In this document: positions 24,128 through 32,474 of the stretch, piece by piece
Position numbering within the stretch: the stretch's first letter is position 1
Layout: every line of letters begins with the position of its first letter
Assembly (NCBI GenBank): GCA_002395805.1
Contig: DGVB01000037.1
Location: forward strand, 62,001-126,000
Direction: 5' to 3'
Length of the DNA stretch: 64,000 bases
DNA from: Bacteroidales bacterium UBA4295
Lineage (GTDB): Bacteria > Bacteroidota > Bacteroidia > Bacteroidales > Paludibacteraceae
The notes under the pieces: model-generated
The model's input: the letters and a program-made list of their open reading frames with translations, nothing else
Databases searched by the model: none
What the model was told of the DNA's origin: nothing
Translations under genes and position numbers: made by a program

Positions 24128-25396
24128 ATGAAAAATATATGTTTTTGCTTCCAGATGCATGCGCCGTATCGTCTGAAGCGCTATCGTTTCTTTGAAATCG
24201 GACATGATCATTACTACTATGATGACATGGCCACCGAAGAGCATGTAAACTGGCTGGTACAGACTTCGTATCTGCCACTCTGCCAGACCTTAAGAGACAT
24301 GATCAGTCTGAGTAAGGGCAAATTCCACTGCGCCTTGAGCATCAGCGGAACCATGATCGAGATGTTCGAGCAGTTCAACCCTGAGATGATTGATATCCTG
24401 AAGGAGCTGGCGGCAACGAAAGCCGTAGAGTTCCTCGCCACCCCGTATGCCTATTCGCTGGCATCGGAGTACAACGAAGAGGAATTCAAGAAACAGTTGA
24501 AACGGCAGGGCGAGCTGCTGGAGTCTATCTTCGGTGTAAAAGCTCAGACGGTATGGAACACGGAGTTGCTTTATACGGACGAGACGGCTTATAAACTGAA
24601 CAAGATGGGTTACAAGACCATTCTGACGGAAGGCGCCAAGCACGTGATCAGCTGGAAGACCCCGAACAAGATGTATCAGTCCGCGGGTGCTCAGAAGATG
24701 AAAGTGATGCTTCGCAACACAGGTCTGAGCGATGAGTTGAGTTTCCATTTCTCCGATCCGGGATGGGCTAATTTCCCGATTGACGCAGAGAAATACGCCA
24801 ACCAGCTGCAAGCACTGCCTGAGGGCGAAGATATCATCAATATATGGGTAGGCGCCGAGACTTTCGGTATCCGTCAGAACGCCGGAAGCGGCATTTTCGA
24901 TTTCCTGAAAGCTCTGCCGTACTATGCCTTGGAGCGCGAGATGGGCTTCATGACTCCGGCGGAGGCATCGAAGAAACTGACAGCAGAGGATGTACTGTCA
25001 AGTCCGTATCCTCTGACATGGAGCGGCGAGGCGAAAGACCTGAGCGTTTATACCGGCAACGACCTGCAGCAGGAAGCGCTGAACAAACTCTACGCAGTAG
25101 CCGAGCGCGTTCATCTATGCCAGGACAAGAACCTGAAGACCAACTGGCTTCGTCTGCAGGACGTGAACTACCTGCACTACATGAATCATATCGACCAGGG
25201 CGAGACACAATTCGAGTCCGCATACGATGCGTTCATCAATTATATGAATGTGCTGTCCGATTTCCTGCAGAGCGTAGAAGAGCAATATCCGACGACTATT
25301 GAGAATGAGGAGTTGAACGAATTGCTGAAGACGATCCGCAATCAGGAAGAGGAGATTCAGGCACTGCAAGCCAAGCTCAAAAAGGCGAAGAAATAA
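24128..25396 (+). CDS. GH57-family alpha-glucan hydrolase or transferase
   Basis: A 422-residue cytosolic protein of glycoside hydrolase family 57. Visible family landmarks: FCFQMHAPYRLKRYRFF (motif 1 histidine), CALSISGTMIEMFEQF, EFLATPYAYSLAS, and VWNTELLYTDE at about residues 139-149, whose glutamate is the likely nucleophile. IWVGAETFGIRQ, where the family's fourth motif is expected, follows. The last 50 residues form a coiled coil (ENEELNELLKTIRNQEEEIQ). With the debranching enzyme and glycosyltransferase upstream it completes a glycogen operon seen in other Bacteroidales. Activity could be amylase, branching or glucanotransferase. Confidence 0.87.
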   Translation: MKNICFCFQMHAPYRLKRYRFFEIGHDHYYYDDMATEEHVNWLVQTSYLPLCQTLRDMISLSKGKFHCALSISGTMIEMFEQFNPEMIDILKELAATKAVEFLATPYAYSLASEYNEEEFKKQLKRQGELLESIFGVKAQTVWNTELLYTDETAYKLNKMGYKTILTEGAKHVISWKTPNKMYQSAGAQKMKVMLRNTGLSDELSFHFSDPGWANFPIDAEKYANQLQALPEGEDIINIWVGAETFGIRQNAGSGIFDFLKALPYYALEREMGFMTPAEASKKLTAEDVLSSPYPLTWSGEAKDLSVYTGNDLQQEALNKLYAVAERVHLCQDKNLKTNWLRLQDVNYLHYMNHIDQGETQFESAYDAFINYMNVLSDFLQSVEEQYPTTIENEELNELLKTIRNQEEEIQALQAKLKKAKK

Positions 25397-25400
25397 AAGC

Positions 25401-25440
25401 CTACCCCTACCCCCTCCCTAAAAGGAGGGGATAAAGGGTG
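25401..25440. repeat. C-rich palindromic repeat (intergenic)
   Basis: CCCCTACCCCCTCCCT-AAAA-GGAGGGG type palindrome between GH57 and the porin gene; relative of the copy inside dusB. It is the only notable content of this gap. Confidence 0.8.
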
Positions 25441-25451
25441 AGTGATATAGA

Positions 25452-27455
25452 TTGAACAAACGGATTTTCATAGTATTAGTGCTGTTAGCAGCGACCGTAA
25501 CGGCCGCTGCTAAACAGCCCCGTGTGAAGACGGTGATACATACCTGGCAGATGCCCGGTTACAGCGCCGTAGCGGATACTATTCCCTTCACCGACACGAC
25601 GATGCTGAATTATCACGACGTAGATGTGCAGCAGCTCTACTCGATCAGCAGCGCGACCAACGGCAATGTGCTGGTGTCGCCGATAGAGAGCCGTGTAGTA
25701 CAAGACCGGCTGAAGACGATAGACGACCCGTTTGCATGGAGTCTGACGCCTTATGTGGTGACGCCCCAGCAGCAGCGGTATTTCAATACCACGACGCCCT
25801 ACTCTGCCGTTGCCTACAAGAAAGGGTTTGTGACGGGGCACGAGGAGAACGACATTGATTTTCTTTTCACGGGCAATATCGGCAAACGTCTGAACCTGGG
25901 TCTGGAGATGGACTATCTGAGTTCGATGGGTCATTACCAGAACACAGCCGGCAAGTTATACCGCGGCAGCGTATGGGGCAGTTACACGGGAGCACACTAC
26001 AGCATGCATGCCGCATTCGGCTGGAGCCGGTTGAGTTCGTTTGACAACGGAGGATTGAGAGACGTATCGCAGTTAAGCAGCAGTCTGAGCGCCGAAGACC
26101 TGCCCGTCCGGCTGAATGCCATGACAGGTTTCCGGTATTTGAGCGGATACCTGCACAACCAATATTCGATCGCTAACCCGCGGGAGTATCACGACTCTAT
26201 CATGGTGATAGAAGACGGCCGGCGCGTGAAGAAAGACACCATCAAAGTGGAGTATGTGCCGCTGATGACATTCAGTCATATTTTCGAGACCAACAACTCC
26301 AACCGGCGCTATATAGAGAAAAGCGCTAATCAGGGATTCTACGACACGACGTATTACGACACGAGCAAAACGAACGACACGACAGACGTGCTGACAATCC
26401 GCAACACGATAGCGGTAACATTCTGCGAAGCGTACAACACGAAGCTCAAATTCGGTATCACCGCTTTCGCGATGAACGAGTGCCAGCGGTTCTTTAATTA
26501 TTTTGCTCCGTATGAGAAGGATTACGATCCGTACATATCGGAAAGCATAGCAAAAGGCGGAGCCATCTTGGATTTGCCCTCCAAGGCTCGGTACAAATGG
26601 ACCAACAACACATTCGTCGGCGGCGCTCTCCACAAGCACAGCGGAGCGAACGTGCGGTACCACGTAGAAGGAAAAGTATGCGTATTGGGGTATAAGATCG
26701 GCGAGTTTGACGTAAACGGCAAGCTGCAGACACAGTTCATGGCCGGCAAATATCCGCTGGCGATCTCCGCACGGGCATATGCCAAGAGCGAAACGCCGAA
26801 TTGGTATCTACAGCACTTCCGGTCCAACCATCTCCGATGGGATAACAACTTCGGTTTCACCTACCGTTTCATGGGCGGAGCGACAATCAGTTATCTCTAT
26901 AAATGGCTGAAACCGAGGATTGATTTCAGTTTCGAGAACCAGACCAACCCTATTTATATCTCCGCGGCAGACTGGAAACCGCGGCAGTATAACGGTAATG
27001 TACAAATCATCACGGGCGATGTAGGATTAGACCTGACGACCCCGTGGATCAATTTAGAGAACCGGGCTGTCATCCAGCACTCGACCAACGACAGTGTGAT
27101 TTCTGTACCGCTGGTTATATTGCAGCATCGGCTCTATTATCACGGCACATGGTTCAGGGCGCTGGATGCCCAGATCGGTGTAGATCTACGCTATTTCACG
27201 CGCTATCACGCGCCGGTACTCTGTCCGGCGACAAGCATGTTCGCCGCACAACAGACGACCGAAGTGGGCAATTATCCATGGATGAACGTATATGCCAGTT
27301 TCTACGTACGGTCTATCCGTCTGCGGTTCTTTGCGCACTACCAACACCTGAACCATTTATTTATGAGAAGCAATACCAATTATCTGACCATGCCGGGCTA
27401 TCCGACAAACCGGGATGTATTCAGAGCAGGTGTAGCATGGCACTTTTATAATTGA
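25452..27455 (+). CDS. Putative porin (Porin_10-like outer-membrane beta-barrel)
   Basis: A 667-residue exported protein: signal peptide (MNKRIFIVLVLLAATVTAAA), an N-terminal region with PFTDTTMLNYHDVDVQQLYS, then many alternating amphipathic strands (for example NIGKRLNLGLEMDYLSS, VWGSYTGAHYSMHAAFGWSR, LRFFAHYQHLN) and a C-terminal aromatic ending VAWHFYN typical of outer-membrane barrels. This agrees with the Bacteroidota putative porin family. The start is a TTG codon; no ATG fits the signal peptide, and the upstream gap carries only a C-rich repeat. No promoter consensus is seen immediately upstream, so it may be co-transcribed with the glycogen operon. Confidence 0.85.
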   Translation: MNKRIFIVLVLLAATVTAAAKQPRVKTVIHTWQMPGYSAVADTIPFTDTTMLNYHDVDVQQLYSISSATNGNVLVSPIESRVVQDRLKTIDDPFAWSLTPYVVTPQQQRYFNTTTPYSAVAYKKGFVTGHEENDIDFLFTGNIGKRLNLGLEMDYLSSMGHYQNTAGKLYRGSVWGSYTGAHYSMHAAFGWSRLSSFDNGGLRDVSQLSSSLSAEDLPVRLNAMTGFRYLSGYLHNQYSIANPREYHDSIMVIEDGRRVKKDTIKVEYVPLMTFSHIFETNNSNRRYIEKSANQGFYDTTYYDTSKTNDTTDVLTIRNTIAVTFCEAYNTKLKFGITAFAMNECQRFFNYFAPYEKDYDPYISESIAKGGAILDLPSKARYKWTNNTFVGGALHKHSGANVRYHVEGKVCVLGYKIGEFDVNGKLQTQFMAGKYPLAISARAYAKSETPNWYLQHFRSNHLRWDNNFGFTYRFMGGATISYLYKWLKPRIDFSFENQTNPIYISAADWKPRQYNGNVQIITGDVGLDLTTPWINLENRAVIQHSTNDSVISVPLVILQHRLYYHGTWFRALDAQIGVDLRYFTRYHAPVLCPATSMFAAQQTTEVGNYPWMNVYASFYVRSIRLRFFAHYQHLNHLFMRSNTNYLTMPGYPTNRDVFRAGVAWHFYN

Positions 27456-27501
27456 AAGTTGAAAGTTGATAGTTGAAAGTTGAAAGTTGATAGTTGAAAG
27501 T
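27452..27501. repeat. GTTGAAA/GTTGATA tandem array
   Basis: About seven heptads mixing GTTGAAA and GTTGATA, starting in the porin stop codon region and ending before the clpC leader. Confidence 0.9.
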
Positions 27502-27503
27502 TA

Positions 27504-27556
27504 TTGCCATTTTGGCAGAAAGAGACTGACAAAAACAGATTAGCACGATTTTTGCT
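27504..27556 (+). promoter_or_regulatory. Possible regulatory region of clpC: inverted repeat and sigma-54-like sequence
   Basis: TGCCA-TTT-TGGCA inverted repeat at 27504-27516. TAGCACG-N4-TTGCT at 27541-27556 resembles a -24/-12 promoter, with the required 10 nt between the two core dinucleotides, but the first core is AG instead of GG. A start from here would leave almost no leader before the ATG at 27569 and would exclude the Shine-Dalgarno-like AGGAAA, so the assignment is weak. No TAnnTTTG promoter is seen. Confidence 0.3.
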
Positions 27557-27568
27557 GTAGAGGAAAGC

Positions 27569-29836
27569 ATGCAAGTAACACAAAATTTAAATAAGATTAT
27601 ATACTACGCACACGACGAAGCGGAGCGGTTGAAATGTCCGACGGTGGAGGCAGAGCATTTGCTGCTGGCTATTATCCGGCTGGGCGAAGGTTCAGCCTTC
27701 GAGTTACTCCGCCAGGCTGAGTTTGAGCCGGATCAGGCCAAGATACAGTTGGACAAAGCGCTGCGCGTAGAAAAGCACACGCTGGCAGAGCCTGTAACCC
27801 GCAGCGCCCAGGTAGAGCGTATCTTGCGGATAGCGGAAGGAATCGGCCGCGAGTACCAAACCGATGTGATTAATTCGGCGCACCTGCTGATGGCTATTAT
27901 GCGCGAGCAGATCAATCGTGCGGCCAGTTATCTGGAGGATCAATGGGGAGTCAGTTACGCTCAATTGGTAGAACTATACGGCCAGCCGCATTACTCGACC
28001 GACATGCCCAAAGACGGGTCTGAATCGATGGGGGATGTGAACGACAGCAGTTGGCAGCCTCAGCGGAACACACGCAAGAACAGCGCCACAACCGCGCTGG
28101 ACAAATACGGCCATGATCTGACCAAGCAAGCCGAGCAAGGGCTGCTGGATCCGGTAGTAGGCCGCGAGGTGGAGATCGAACGTGTAGTACAGATCTTAAG
28201 CCGCCGCAAGAAGAACAACCCGATTCTGATCGGAGAGCCGGGAGTAGGCAAATCGGCTATAGTAGAAGGTATAGCCCTGCGCATCGTACATAACGAAGCA
28301 GGGGCGCTGCGTAACAAACGTATCGTGACGCTGGATATAGCTTCGATGGTAGCCGGTACTACGTACCGCGGCCAGTTTGAGGAGCGGATGAAACAAGTCA
28401 TCACCGAGTTGCAGACGCATCCGGAGATTATTCTTTTCGTCGATGAGATACACACGCTCATCGGAGCAGGCAATGCATCCGGTTCGCTGGATGCAGCCAA
28501 TATCCTGAAGCCGGCCTTGGCGCGCGGCGAAGTACAGTGCATCGGTGCTACGACTACTGCCGAATACGCCAAATCGATAGAGAAAGACGGCGCTCTGGAG
28601 CGCAGGTTTCAGAAAGTAGCTGTCCGTCCTACGATGGGCGAGGAGACATTGCATATCCTGGAGCGGCTGAGCGAACACTACGCGACGTACCACCATGTGG
28701 TATATACGGAAGAGGTGCTTCGCGCCTGTGTCAGTCTGAGCGAACGATATATCACAGACCGCGCATTCCCGGACAAAGCGATTGACGTGATGGACGAAGT
28801 GGGCGCCCGCAGTCATGCGCGGGAGAAAGCGCTTGGCGAACAGGGACAAACTCCCTATATCATCACGACGGACGATGTGGCGAACGTAGTGAGCATGATG
28901 AGCGGGGTGCCGGTACAGCGAGTAGCTACCGCCGAGAACGAGCGTCTGCGCACGATGGGCGACACGCTGCGCAAGAAAGTGATCGGCCAGGACAAAGCGG
29001 TAGAGACGGTTGTTCGCGCTATCCAGCGCAGCCGTCTGGGTCTGAGAGATCCGAAACGGCCGATCGGCACGTTCTTCTTCCTGGGTCAGACAGGTGTCGG
29101 CAAGACCTACCTGGCGCAATGTCTGGCGGAGGAGATGTTCGGCAGCAAGGATGCGTTAATCCGGTTCGACATGAGCGAATATATGGAGAAGCACACGGTG
29201 AGTCTGCTGGTAGGTGCGCCTCCGGGATACGTAGCGCACGAGGACGGCGGCAAGTTAACCGAAGCCGTGCGGCGCAAGCCCTACTCGATCGTGCTATTCG
29301 ACGAGATAGAGAAAGCGCATCCGGATATCTTCAATGTGCTGCTGCAAGTACTGGACGAAGGTCGTCTGACGGACAGACAGGGTCATATCGTGGATTTCCG
29401 GAATACGATCATTGTGCTGACGAGCAACGTAGGCACACGACAGCTGCAGGAGTTCGGCAGCGGTATCGGTTTCGGCGCTGCAGAGATGGATCAGAAGCGT
29501 GCGCACGACATGCTGCTCAAAGCGCTGCAGAAGCAGTTCCCGCCGGAGTTTGTGAACCGAATCGATAATGTTGTCACTTTCGAGCCGCTGAGCCGCGAGA
29601 CGATTGAGAAGATCGTGCGGATAGAAGTAGGGCTGCTGCAAGAGAGGCTGAAAGCCCAAGGGCATCAGTTGAGCGTTTCGGCCGAAGCTATCGCCCAGCT
29701 GGTAGAGAAGAGTTTCGACACCAAGAACGGTGCCCGTCCGGTAAAAAGAGCGGTGCAGACATATCTGGAAGATCCGATCACAGACATATTGCTGCGCAGA
29801 CCAAATCAGAAAAAAATAATCATCAAACAACTATAA
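27569..29836 (+). CDS. clpC: ClpC/ClpA-type AAA+ unfoldase without the usual middle domain
   Basis: Unfolds proteins and feeds them to ClpP. The 755-residue protein has an N-terminal double Clp-N repeat (about 1-140), the first AAA+ domain with GEPGVGKSA (about 224) and VDEIHTLIGAG, and the second with GQTGVGKTYLAQ (about 510), MSEYMEKHTVSLLVGAPPGYVA and LFDEIEKAHPD. The ClpP-docking loop tripeptide IGF is present in GSGIGFGA. Between the two AAA+ rings the sequence goes straight from MDEVGARSHAREKALGEQ to PYIITTDDVANVVSMMSGVP, so the coiled-coil/UVR middle domain of typical ClpC (about 840 residues) is absent or minimal. Thioredoxin follows at 3 nt. Confidence 0.93.
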   Translation: MQVTQNLNKIIYYAHDEAERLKCPTVEAEHLLLAIIRLGEGSAFELLRQAEFEPDQAKIQLDKALRVEKHTLAEPVTRSAQVERILRIAEGIGREYQTDVINSAHLLMAIMREQINRAASYLEDQWGVSYAQLVELYGQPHYSTDMPKDGSESMGDVNDSSWQPQRNTRKNSATTALDKYGHDLTKQAEQGLLDPVVGREVEIERVVQILSRRKKNNPILIGEPGVGKSAIVEGIALRIVHNEAGALRNKRIVTLDIASMVAGTTYRGQFEERMKQVITELQTHPEIILFVDEIHTLIGAGNASGSLDAANILKPALARGEVQCIGATTTAEYAKSIEKDGALERRFQKVAVRPTMGEETLHILERLSEHYATYHHVVYTEEVLRACVSLSERYITDRAFPDKAIDVMDEVGARSHAREKALGEQGQTPYIITTDDVANVVSMMSGVPVQRVATAENERLRTMGDTLRKKVIGQDKAVETVVRAIQRSRLGLRDPKRPIGTFFFLGQTGVGKTYLAQCLAEEMFGSKDALIRFDMSEYMEKHTVSLLVGAPPGYVAHEDGGKLTEAVRRKPYSIVLFDEIEKAHPDIFNVLLQVLDEGRLTDRQGHIVDFRNTIIVLTSNVGTRQLQEFGSGIGFGAAEMDQKRAHDMLLKALQKQFPPEFVNRIDNVVTFEPLSRETIEKIVRIEVGLLQERLKAQGHQLSVSAEAIAQLVEKSFDTKNGARPVKRAVQTYLEDPITDILLRRPNQKKIIIKQL

Positions 29837-29839
29837 ATT

Positions 29840-30154
29840 ATGACAGTAGAAATTACGGACGCTAACATCAAGGATGTGATTGCGTCAGGCAAACCGGTAG
29901 TAGTAGATTTCTGGGCTGCATGGTGCGGTCCTTGCAAAATGATGCTGCCTATTCTGGAGGAGCTCTCGAATGAATACGAAGGCAAAGTGGTAGTAGGCAA
30001 ACTGAATGTGGACGACAATCCCGATACCTGCGAGGAATACGGCATCATGAATATCCCGACGATGCTATTCTTCCAGAACGGAGAGTTGGTCAACCGCCAT
30101 GTAGGAGCCTGCCGCAAGCAAGATTTAGCTCAACTTTTTGACAGTCTGCTCTAA
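29840..30154 (+). CDS. trxA: Thioredoxin
   Basis: A 104-residue cytosolic thioredoxin with the active site WCGPCK (cysteines 29 and 32), the buried aspartate in VVVDFWAAWC, and the cis-proline loop NIPTMLFFQNG. Length and order are canonical. It starts 3 nt after the clpC stop, so it is co-transcribed; coupling of a Clp unfoldase and thioredoxin suggests shared use in protein quality control under stress. Confidence 0.96.
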   Translation: MTVEITDANIKDVIASGKPVVVDFWAAWCGPCKMMLPILEELSNEYEGKVVVGKLNVDDNPDTCEEYGIMNIPTMLFFQNGELVNRHVGACRKQDLAQLFDSLL

Positions 30155-30190
30155 AAAGCGGGTATAAAACGCAAAAAAATCCGTTTTTAC

Positions 30191-30221
30191 TTGCATAATT
30201 GAAAAAAAAGCAGTAATTTTG
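30191..30221 (+). promoter_or_regulatory. Bacteroidota-type promoter for tRNA-Arg and probably rpoD
   Basis: TTGCATAATT with TTG at 30191-30193, 20 nt, TAATTTTG at 30214-30221. The transcript would start about 70 nt before the tRNA; the leader contains CTTCCCG-TTCCGT-CGGGAAG. No other promoter is seen before rpoD. Confidence 0.78.
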
Positions 30222-30300
30222 CGGGCTTTTTTGCCTTTATGTGGCTTTATGCCCTTCTAGGCGGAAGCCGCTCTTCCCGTTCCGTCGGGAAGACGCTCCG

Positions 30301-30374
30301 GGTCCGGTAGCTCAGCTGGATAGAGCAACAGCCTTCTAAGCTGTGGGTCTCGGGTTCGAATCCCGACCGGATCA
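30301..30374 (+). tRNA. tRNA-Arg (anticodon TCT)
   Basis: A 74-nt cloverleaf: acceptor GGTCCGG with CCGGATC (one G-U pair), D arm GCTCAGCTGGATAGAGC, anticodon stem ACAGC/GCTGT with loop CTTCTAA (anticodon TCT, reads AGA), and T arm CGGGTTCGAATCCCG. Discriminator A; CCA is not encoded. It is followed at once by a long inverted repeat. Confidence 0.95.
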
Positions 30375-30437
30375 CAAACGTTCGTGCGGATTTGTTGTCA
30401 AGCTTGCTTGTAAAACAAAGCGGAACGGACGTTTGTG
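30373..30437. repeat. Long imperfect hairpin abutting the tRNA
   Basis: Nested pairings CACAAACGT (30373-30381) with ACGTTTGTG (30429-30437), TTTGTT with AACAAA, and CAAGC with GCTTG around a TT loop. It begins at the last two bases of the tRNA, so it may aid 3' processing or be an inserted element. Confidence 0.7.
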
Positions 30438-30458
30438 CTGAGCGCCCTGCGCGCAGCA

Positions 30459-30553
30459 GGGATTACGTAGAAATCCCGACTAAATCACTTCGGTTTACTC
30501 CGGGGGCCCCAAGAAGGGGAGAAAAATTGTTGGGATTACGTAGAAATCCCGAC
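30459..30553 (+). repeat. Duplicated 22-bp hairpin in the rpoD leader
   Basis: Two identical 22-bp copies (30459-30480 and 30532-30553) of the form GGGATT-ACGTAG-AAATCCC followed by GAC. Each can fold as a hairpin. The AATCCCGAC end repeats the last part of the tRNA T arm. Between them lies a CCGGGGGCCCC-AAGAAGGGG palindromic stretch. Confidence 0.8.
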
Positions 30554-30586
30554 CAAAAACAGAAACATCGTATATCACTATTATAC

Positions 30587-31447
30587 ATGCGTCAATTAAA
30601 AATCACAAAATCAATCACCAACCGTGAGTCAGCAAGTCTCGACAAGTATCTTCAGGAGATCGGTCGCGAGGAGTTGATATCGGTAGACCGTGAGGTAGAG
30701 TTGGCCGGTCGTATCCGCAACGGAGACCGCGCAGCGCTGGAGGAATTGGTTAGAAGTAACCTACGTTTCGTAGTATCTGTAGCCAAGCAGTATCAGAACC
30801 AGGGATTGAGCCTTCCCGACTTGATTAACGAAGGCAACTTAGGTCTGATCAAGGCGGCAGAGAAATTCGACGAGACCCGTGGTTTCAAGTTCATCTCCTA
30901 CGCTGTATGGTGGATTCGCCAGTCTATCCTTCAGGCCTTAGCCGAGCAGAGCCGAATTGTTCGTTTGCCGTTGAACCAGGTAGGTTCGATGAACAAGATC
31001 AACAAGGCTTTCCAACGCTTCGAGCAAGAGCACGAGCGCAAGCCGAGTGCGGAAGAGTTGGCAGAGATGCTGGATATGCCGGTTGACAAGATTGCAGAGA
31101 CGCTGAAGATGTCGGGTCGTCACGTGAGTGTCGATGCACCGTTTGTAGAAGGAGAGGACAACAGTCTGATCGACGTGATGGTCAACGAGGATTCGCCGAA
31201 TGCGGACCGTGGCCTTATTAATGAGTCGCTCTCAACCGAAATCAACCGTGCATTAGCCACACTCACCCCGCGTGAGGCAGACATCCTGCGTAAATTCTTC
31301 GGTATCGGCACACCGGAAAAGACGCTGGAGGAGATAGGAGACGAACTTCATCTCACCCGCGAGCGTGTGCGTCAGATCAAAGAGAAAGCAATCCGCAAAC
31401 TGAATTCCGGCCAACGCAGTCATATCCTGATGACTTACCTTGGTTAA
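30587..31447 (+). CDS. rpoD: RNA polymerase primary sigma factor RpoD
   Basis: The housekeeping sigma factor that reads the TTG/TAnnTTTG promoters in this window. The 286-residue protein is the short Bacteroidota form without region 1.1: region 1.2 ([17 protein letters not shown]), region 2 ([57 protein letters not shown]), region 3 ([18 protein letters not shown]) and region 4 with the -35-reading helix-turn-helix ([27 protein letters not shown]). The start is the ATG after the leader repeats; an in-frame extension to 30392 would translate the hairpins and is rejected. An intrinsic terminator follows. Confidence 0.96.
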   Translation: MRQLKITKSITNRESASLDKYLQEIGREELISVDREVELAGRIRNGDRAALEELVRSNLRFVVSVAKQYQNQGLSLPDLINEGNLGLIKAAEKFDETRGFKFISYAVWWIRQSILQALAEQSRIVRLPLNQVGSMNKINKAFQRFEQEHERKPSAEELAEMLDMPVDKIAETLKMSGRHVSVDAPFVEGEDNSLIDVMVNEDSPNADRGLINESLSTEINRALATLTPREADILRKFFGIGTPEKTLEEIGDELHLTRERVRQIKEKAIRKLNSGQRSHILMTYLG

Positions 31448-31448
31448 T

Positions 31449-31477
31449 GAAAAAGCCTCCCGTCGGGAGGTTTTTTA
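31449..31477 (+). terminator. Intrinsic terminator after rpoD
   Basis: CCTCCC-GTC-GGGAGG stem (31455-31469) preceded by an A-run and followed by TTTTTTATTT. Confidence 0.92.
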
Positions 31478-31499
31478 TTTGTGGTTTGTGATTTGTGGT

Positions 31500-31679
31500 T
31501 TAGTCGAACAACGTAGGCTGATCGCTGTCCATTTTCTTTAAGATTGCCCGCATGAGCGTCTCGCGAATGAGGCGGCTCTTATTGGAGACGCCGTATTTCT
31601 CGCAGAAACGGTCCAGTGTCTTGATCTCGCTCTCATTGAGCAGGATGGAGACTTTATATTCGCGGGGAAGCTTTTTCAA
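31500..31679 (-). CDS. Small ribbon-helix-helix-like protein
   Basis: A 59-residue protein starting MKKLPREYKVSILLNESEIK and ending MDSDQPTLFD. A short N-terminal strand (YKVSILLNESE) is followed by two helices (IKTLDRFCEKYG, SKSRLIRETLMRAILKKM is close to the actual SNKSRLIRETLMRAILKK), the layout of CopG/Arc-type DNA-binding proteins. The start must be TTG; no ATG is in frame upstream. The TTG lies at the end of an AATAATG tandem repeat that separates this gene from the outer-membrane protein gene 28 nt upstream. It is probably co-transcribed with that gene and may be a regulator. Confidence 0.65.
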   Translation of the reverse strand: MKKLPREYKVSILLNESEIKTLDRFCEKYGVSNKSRLIRETLMRAILKKMDSDQPTLFD

Positions 31680-31710
31680 TGAATAATGATTAATGAATAA
31701 TGAATATTTA
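31677..31710. repeat. AATAATG array between two genes
   Basis: About four AATAATG-like units that include the stop codon edge of the outer-membrane protein gene and the TTG start of the ribbon-helix-helix gene. Confidence 0.85.
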
Positions 31711-32454
31711 GAAGTATAATCCCAGTTTCAGGCCGGCAGAGACTATATTGCGGTCGGCTTTATTGGTAAATTCCATGCCATCGATGGTCGTTGTAGCCGG
31801 CACTTTAGCCTGCTGGAAACTCGCGAAAGCGACTAAAGCGATCGCCGTTTTGGGGTTCAGCTGGCAGCGGTATCCTACATCCACGCCGGTATAGATGCCG
31901 CCGAGGTAATCCCGGCTGAGCGCAATGCCATAGCCGAGAGCGAAGCCGAAGACAGGGGCATGTTTGGTCTCCATCATCGGCATGCGAAGCGCAGCCTGAA
32001 CCGGCAGAAAATTATATTTCTCTTCTCCGATAAACACTCCGTGATATCCTACTCCTCCGCCGACAAACAGATGTTTGTCTCCTATATGATGGGATCCGAC
32101 GAGCAGATCTGCGGAAACGGCACCTCCGGCTTTCTCTCCGGGAATAACCGCAGCGCCTCCGGCGAGCTCCAGCAGGATTGAAGCCTTCTTGGTGGCTGTA
32201 ATCTCCTGAGAGTCAGACGAGTCGGACGCGTCGGACGCACCGGGTGACTCCGATTCGTCAGAGAGGATCTGCTCCACATCGGCCCGGGGGTATTGGAACC
32301 TCGCACCCTCCGCGTCACGAATAATGACCACTTCCTCGTTCTGGAAGACGATCGTTCCCTTCACGCGTGCGCCTGTACGCAATAATAAGGTTTCCGCGTG
32401 CGCGCAAGTGACAAATGCACCGAATAATACTATGATCAGGAATATTTTCCGCAT
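31708..32454 (-). CDS. Exported outer-membrane beta-barrel-like protein
   Basis: A 248-residue protein with a signal peptide (MRKIFLIIVLFGAFVTCAHA). Residues about 20-65 form a small beta domain (ETLLLRTGARVKGTIVFQNEEVVIIRDAEGARFQYP), as seen in Bacteroidota proteins that precede a barrel. A serine/aspartate-rich linker (about 68-85) follows, then amphipathic strands (LFVGGGVGYHGVF, FGFALGYGIALS, GVDVGYRCQL, AIALVAFASFQ) ending in aromatic LYF, as in outer-membrane barrels. The start chosen sits 21 nt after a clear -7 box; longer in-frame starts would lie upstream of the transcript start. Function is unknown. Confidence 0.78.
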   Translation of the reverse strand: MRKIFLIIVLFGAFVTCAHAETLLLRTGARVKGTIVFQNEEVVIIRDAEGARFQYPRADVEQILSDESESPGASDASDSSDSQEITATKKASILLELAGGAAVIPGEKAGGAVSADLLVGSHHIGDKHLFVGGGVGYHGVFIGEEKYNFLPVQAALRMPMMETKHAPVFGFALGYGIALSRDYLGGIYTGVDVGYRCQLNPKTAIALVAFASFQQAKVPATTTIDGMEFTNKADRNIVSAGLKLGLYF

Positions 32455-32474
32455 GTGGGTATTCAAATCGTCTG

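Noticed and set aside
27541..27556. A firm sigma-54 promoter for clpC
   Set aside because: The GG core is AG, and the start would lie only about 2 nt before the ATG, excluding the Shine-Dalgarno-like sequence; kept only as a weak regulatory candidate.
30392..30586. N-terminal extension of RpoD
   Set aside because: It would translate the hairpin repeats; the short Bacteroidota sigma factor starts at the ATG at 30587.
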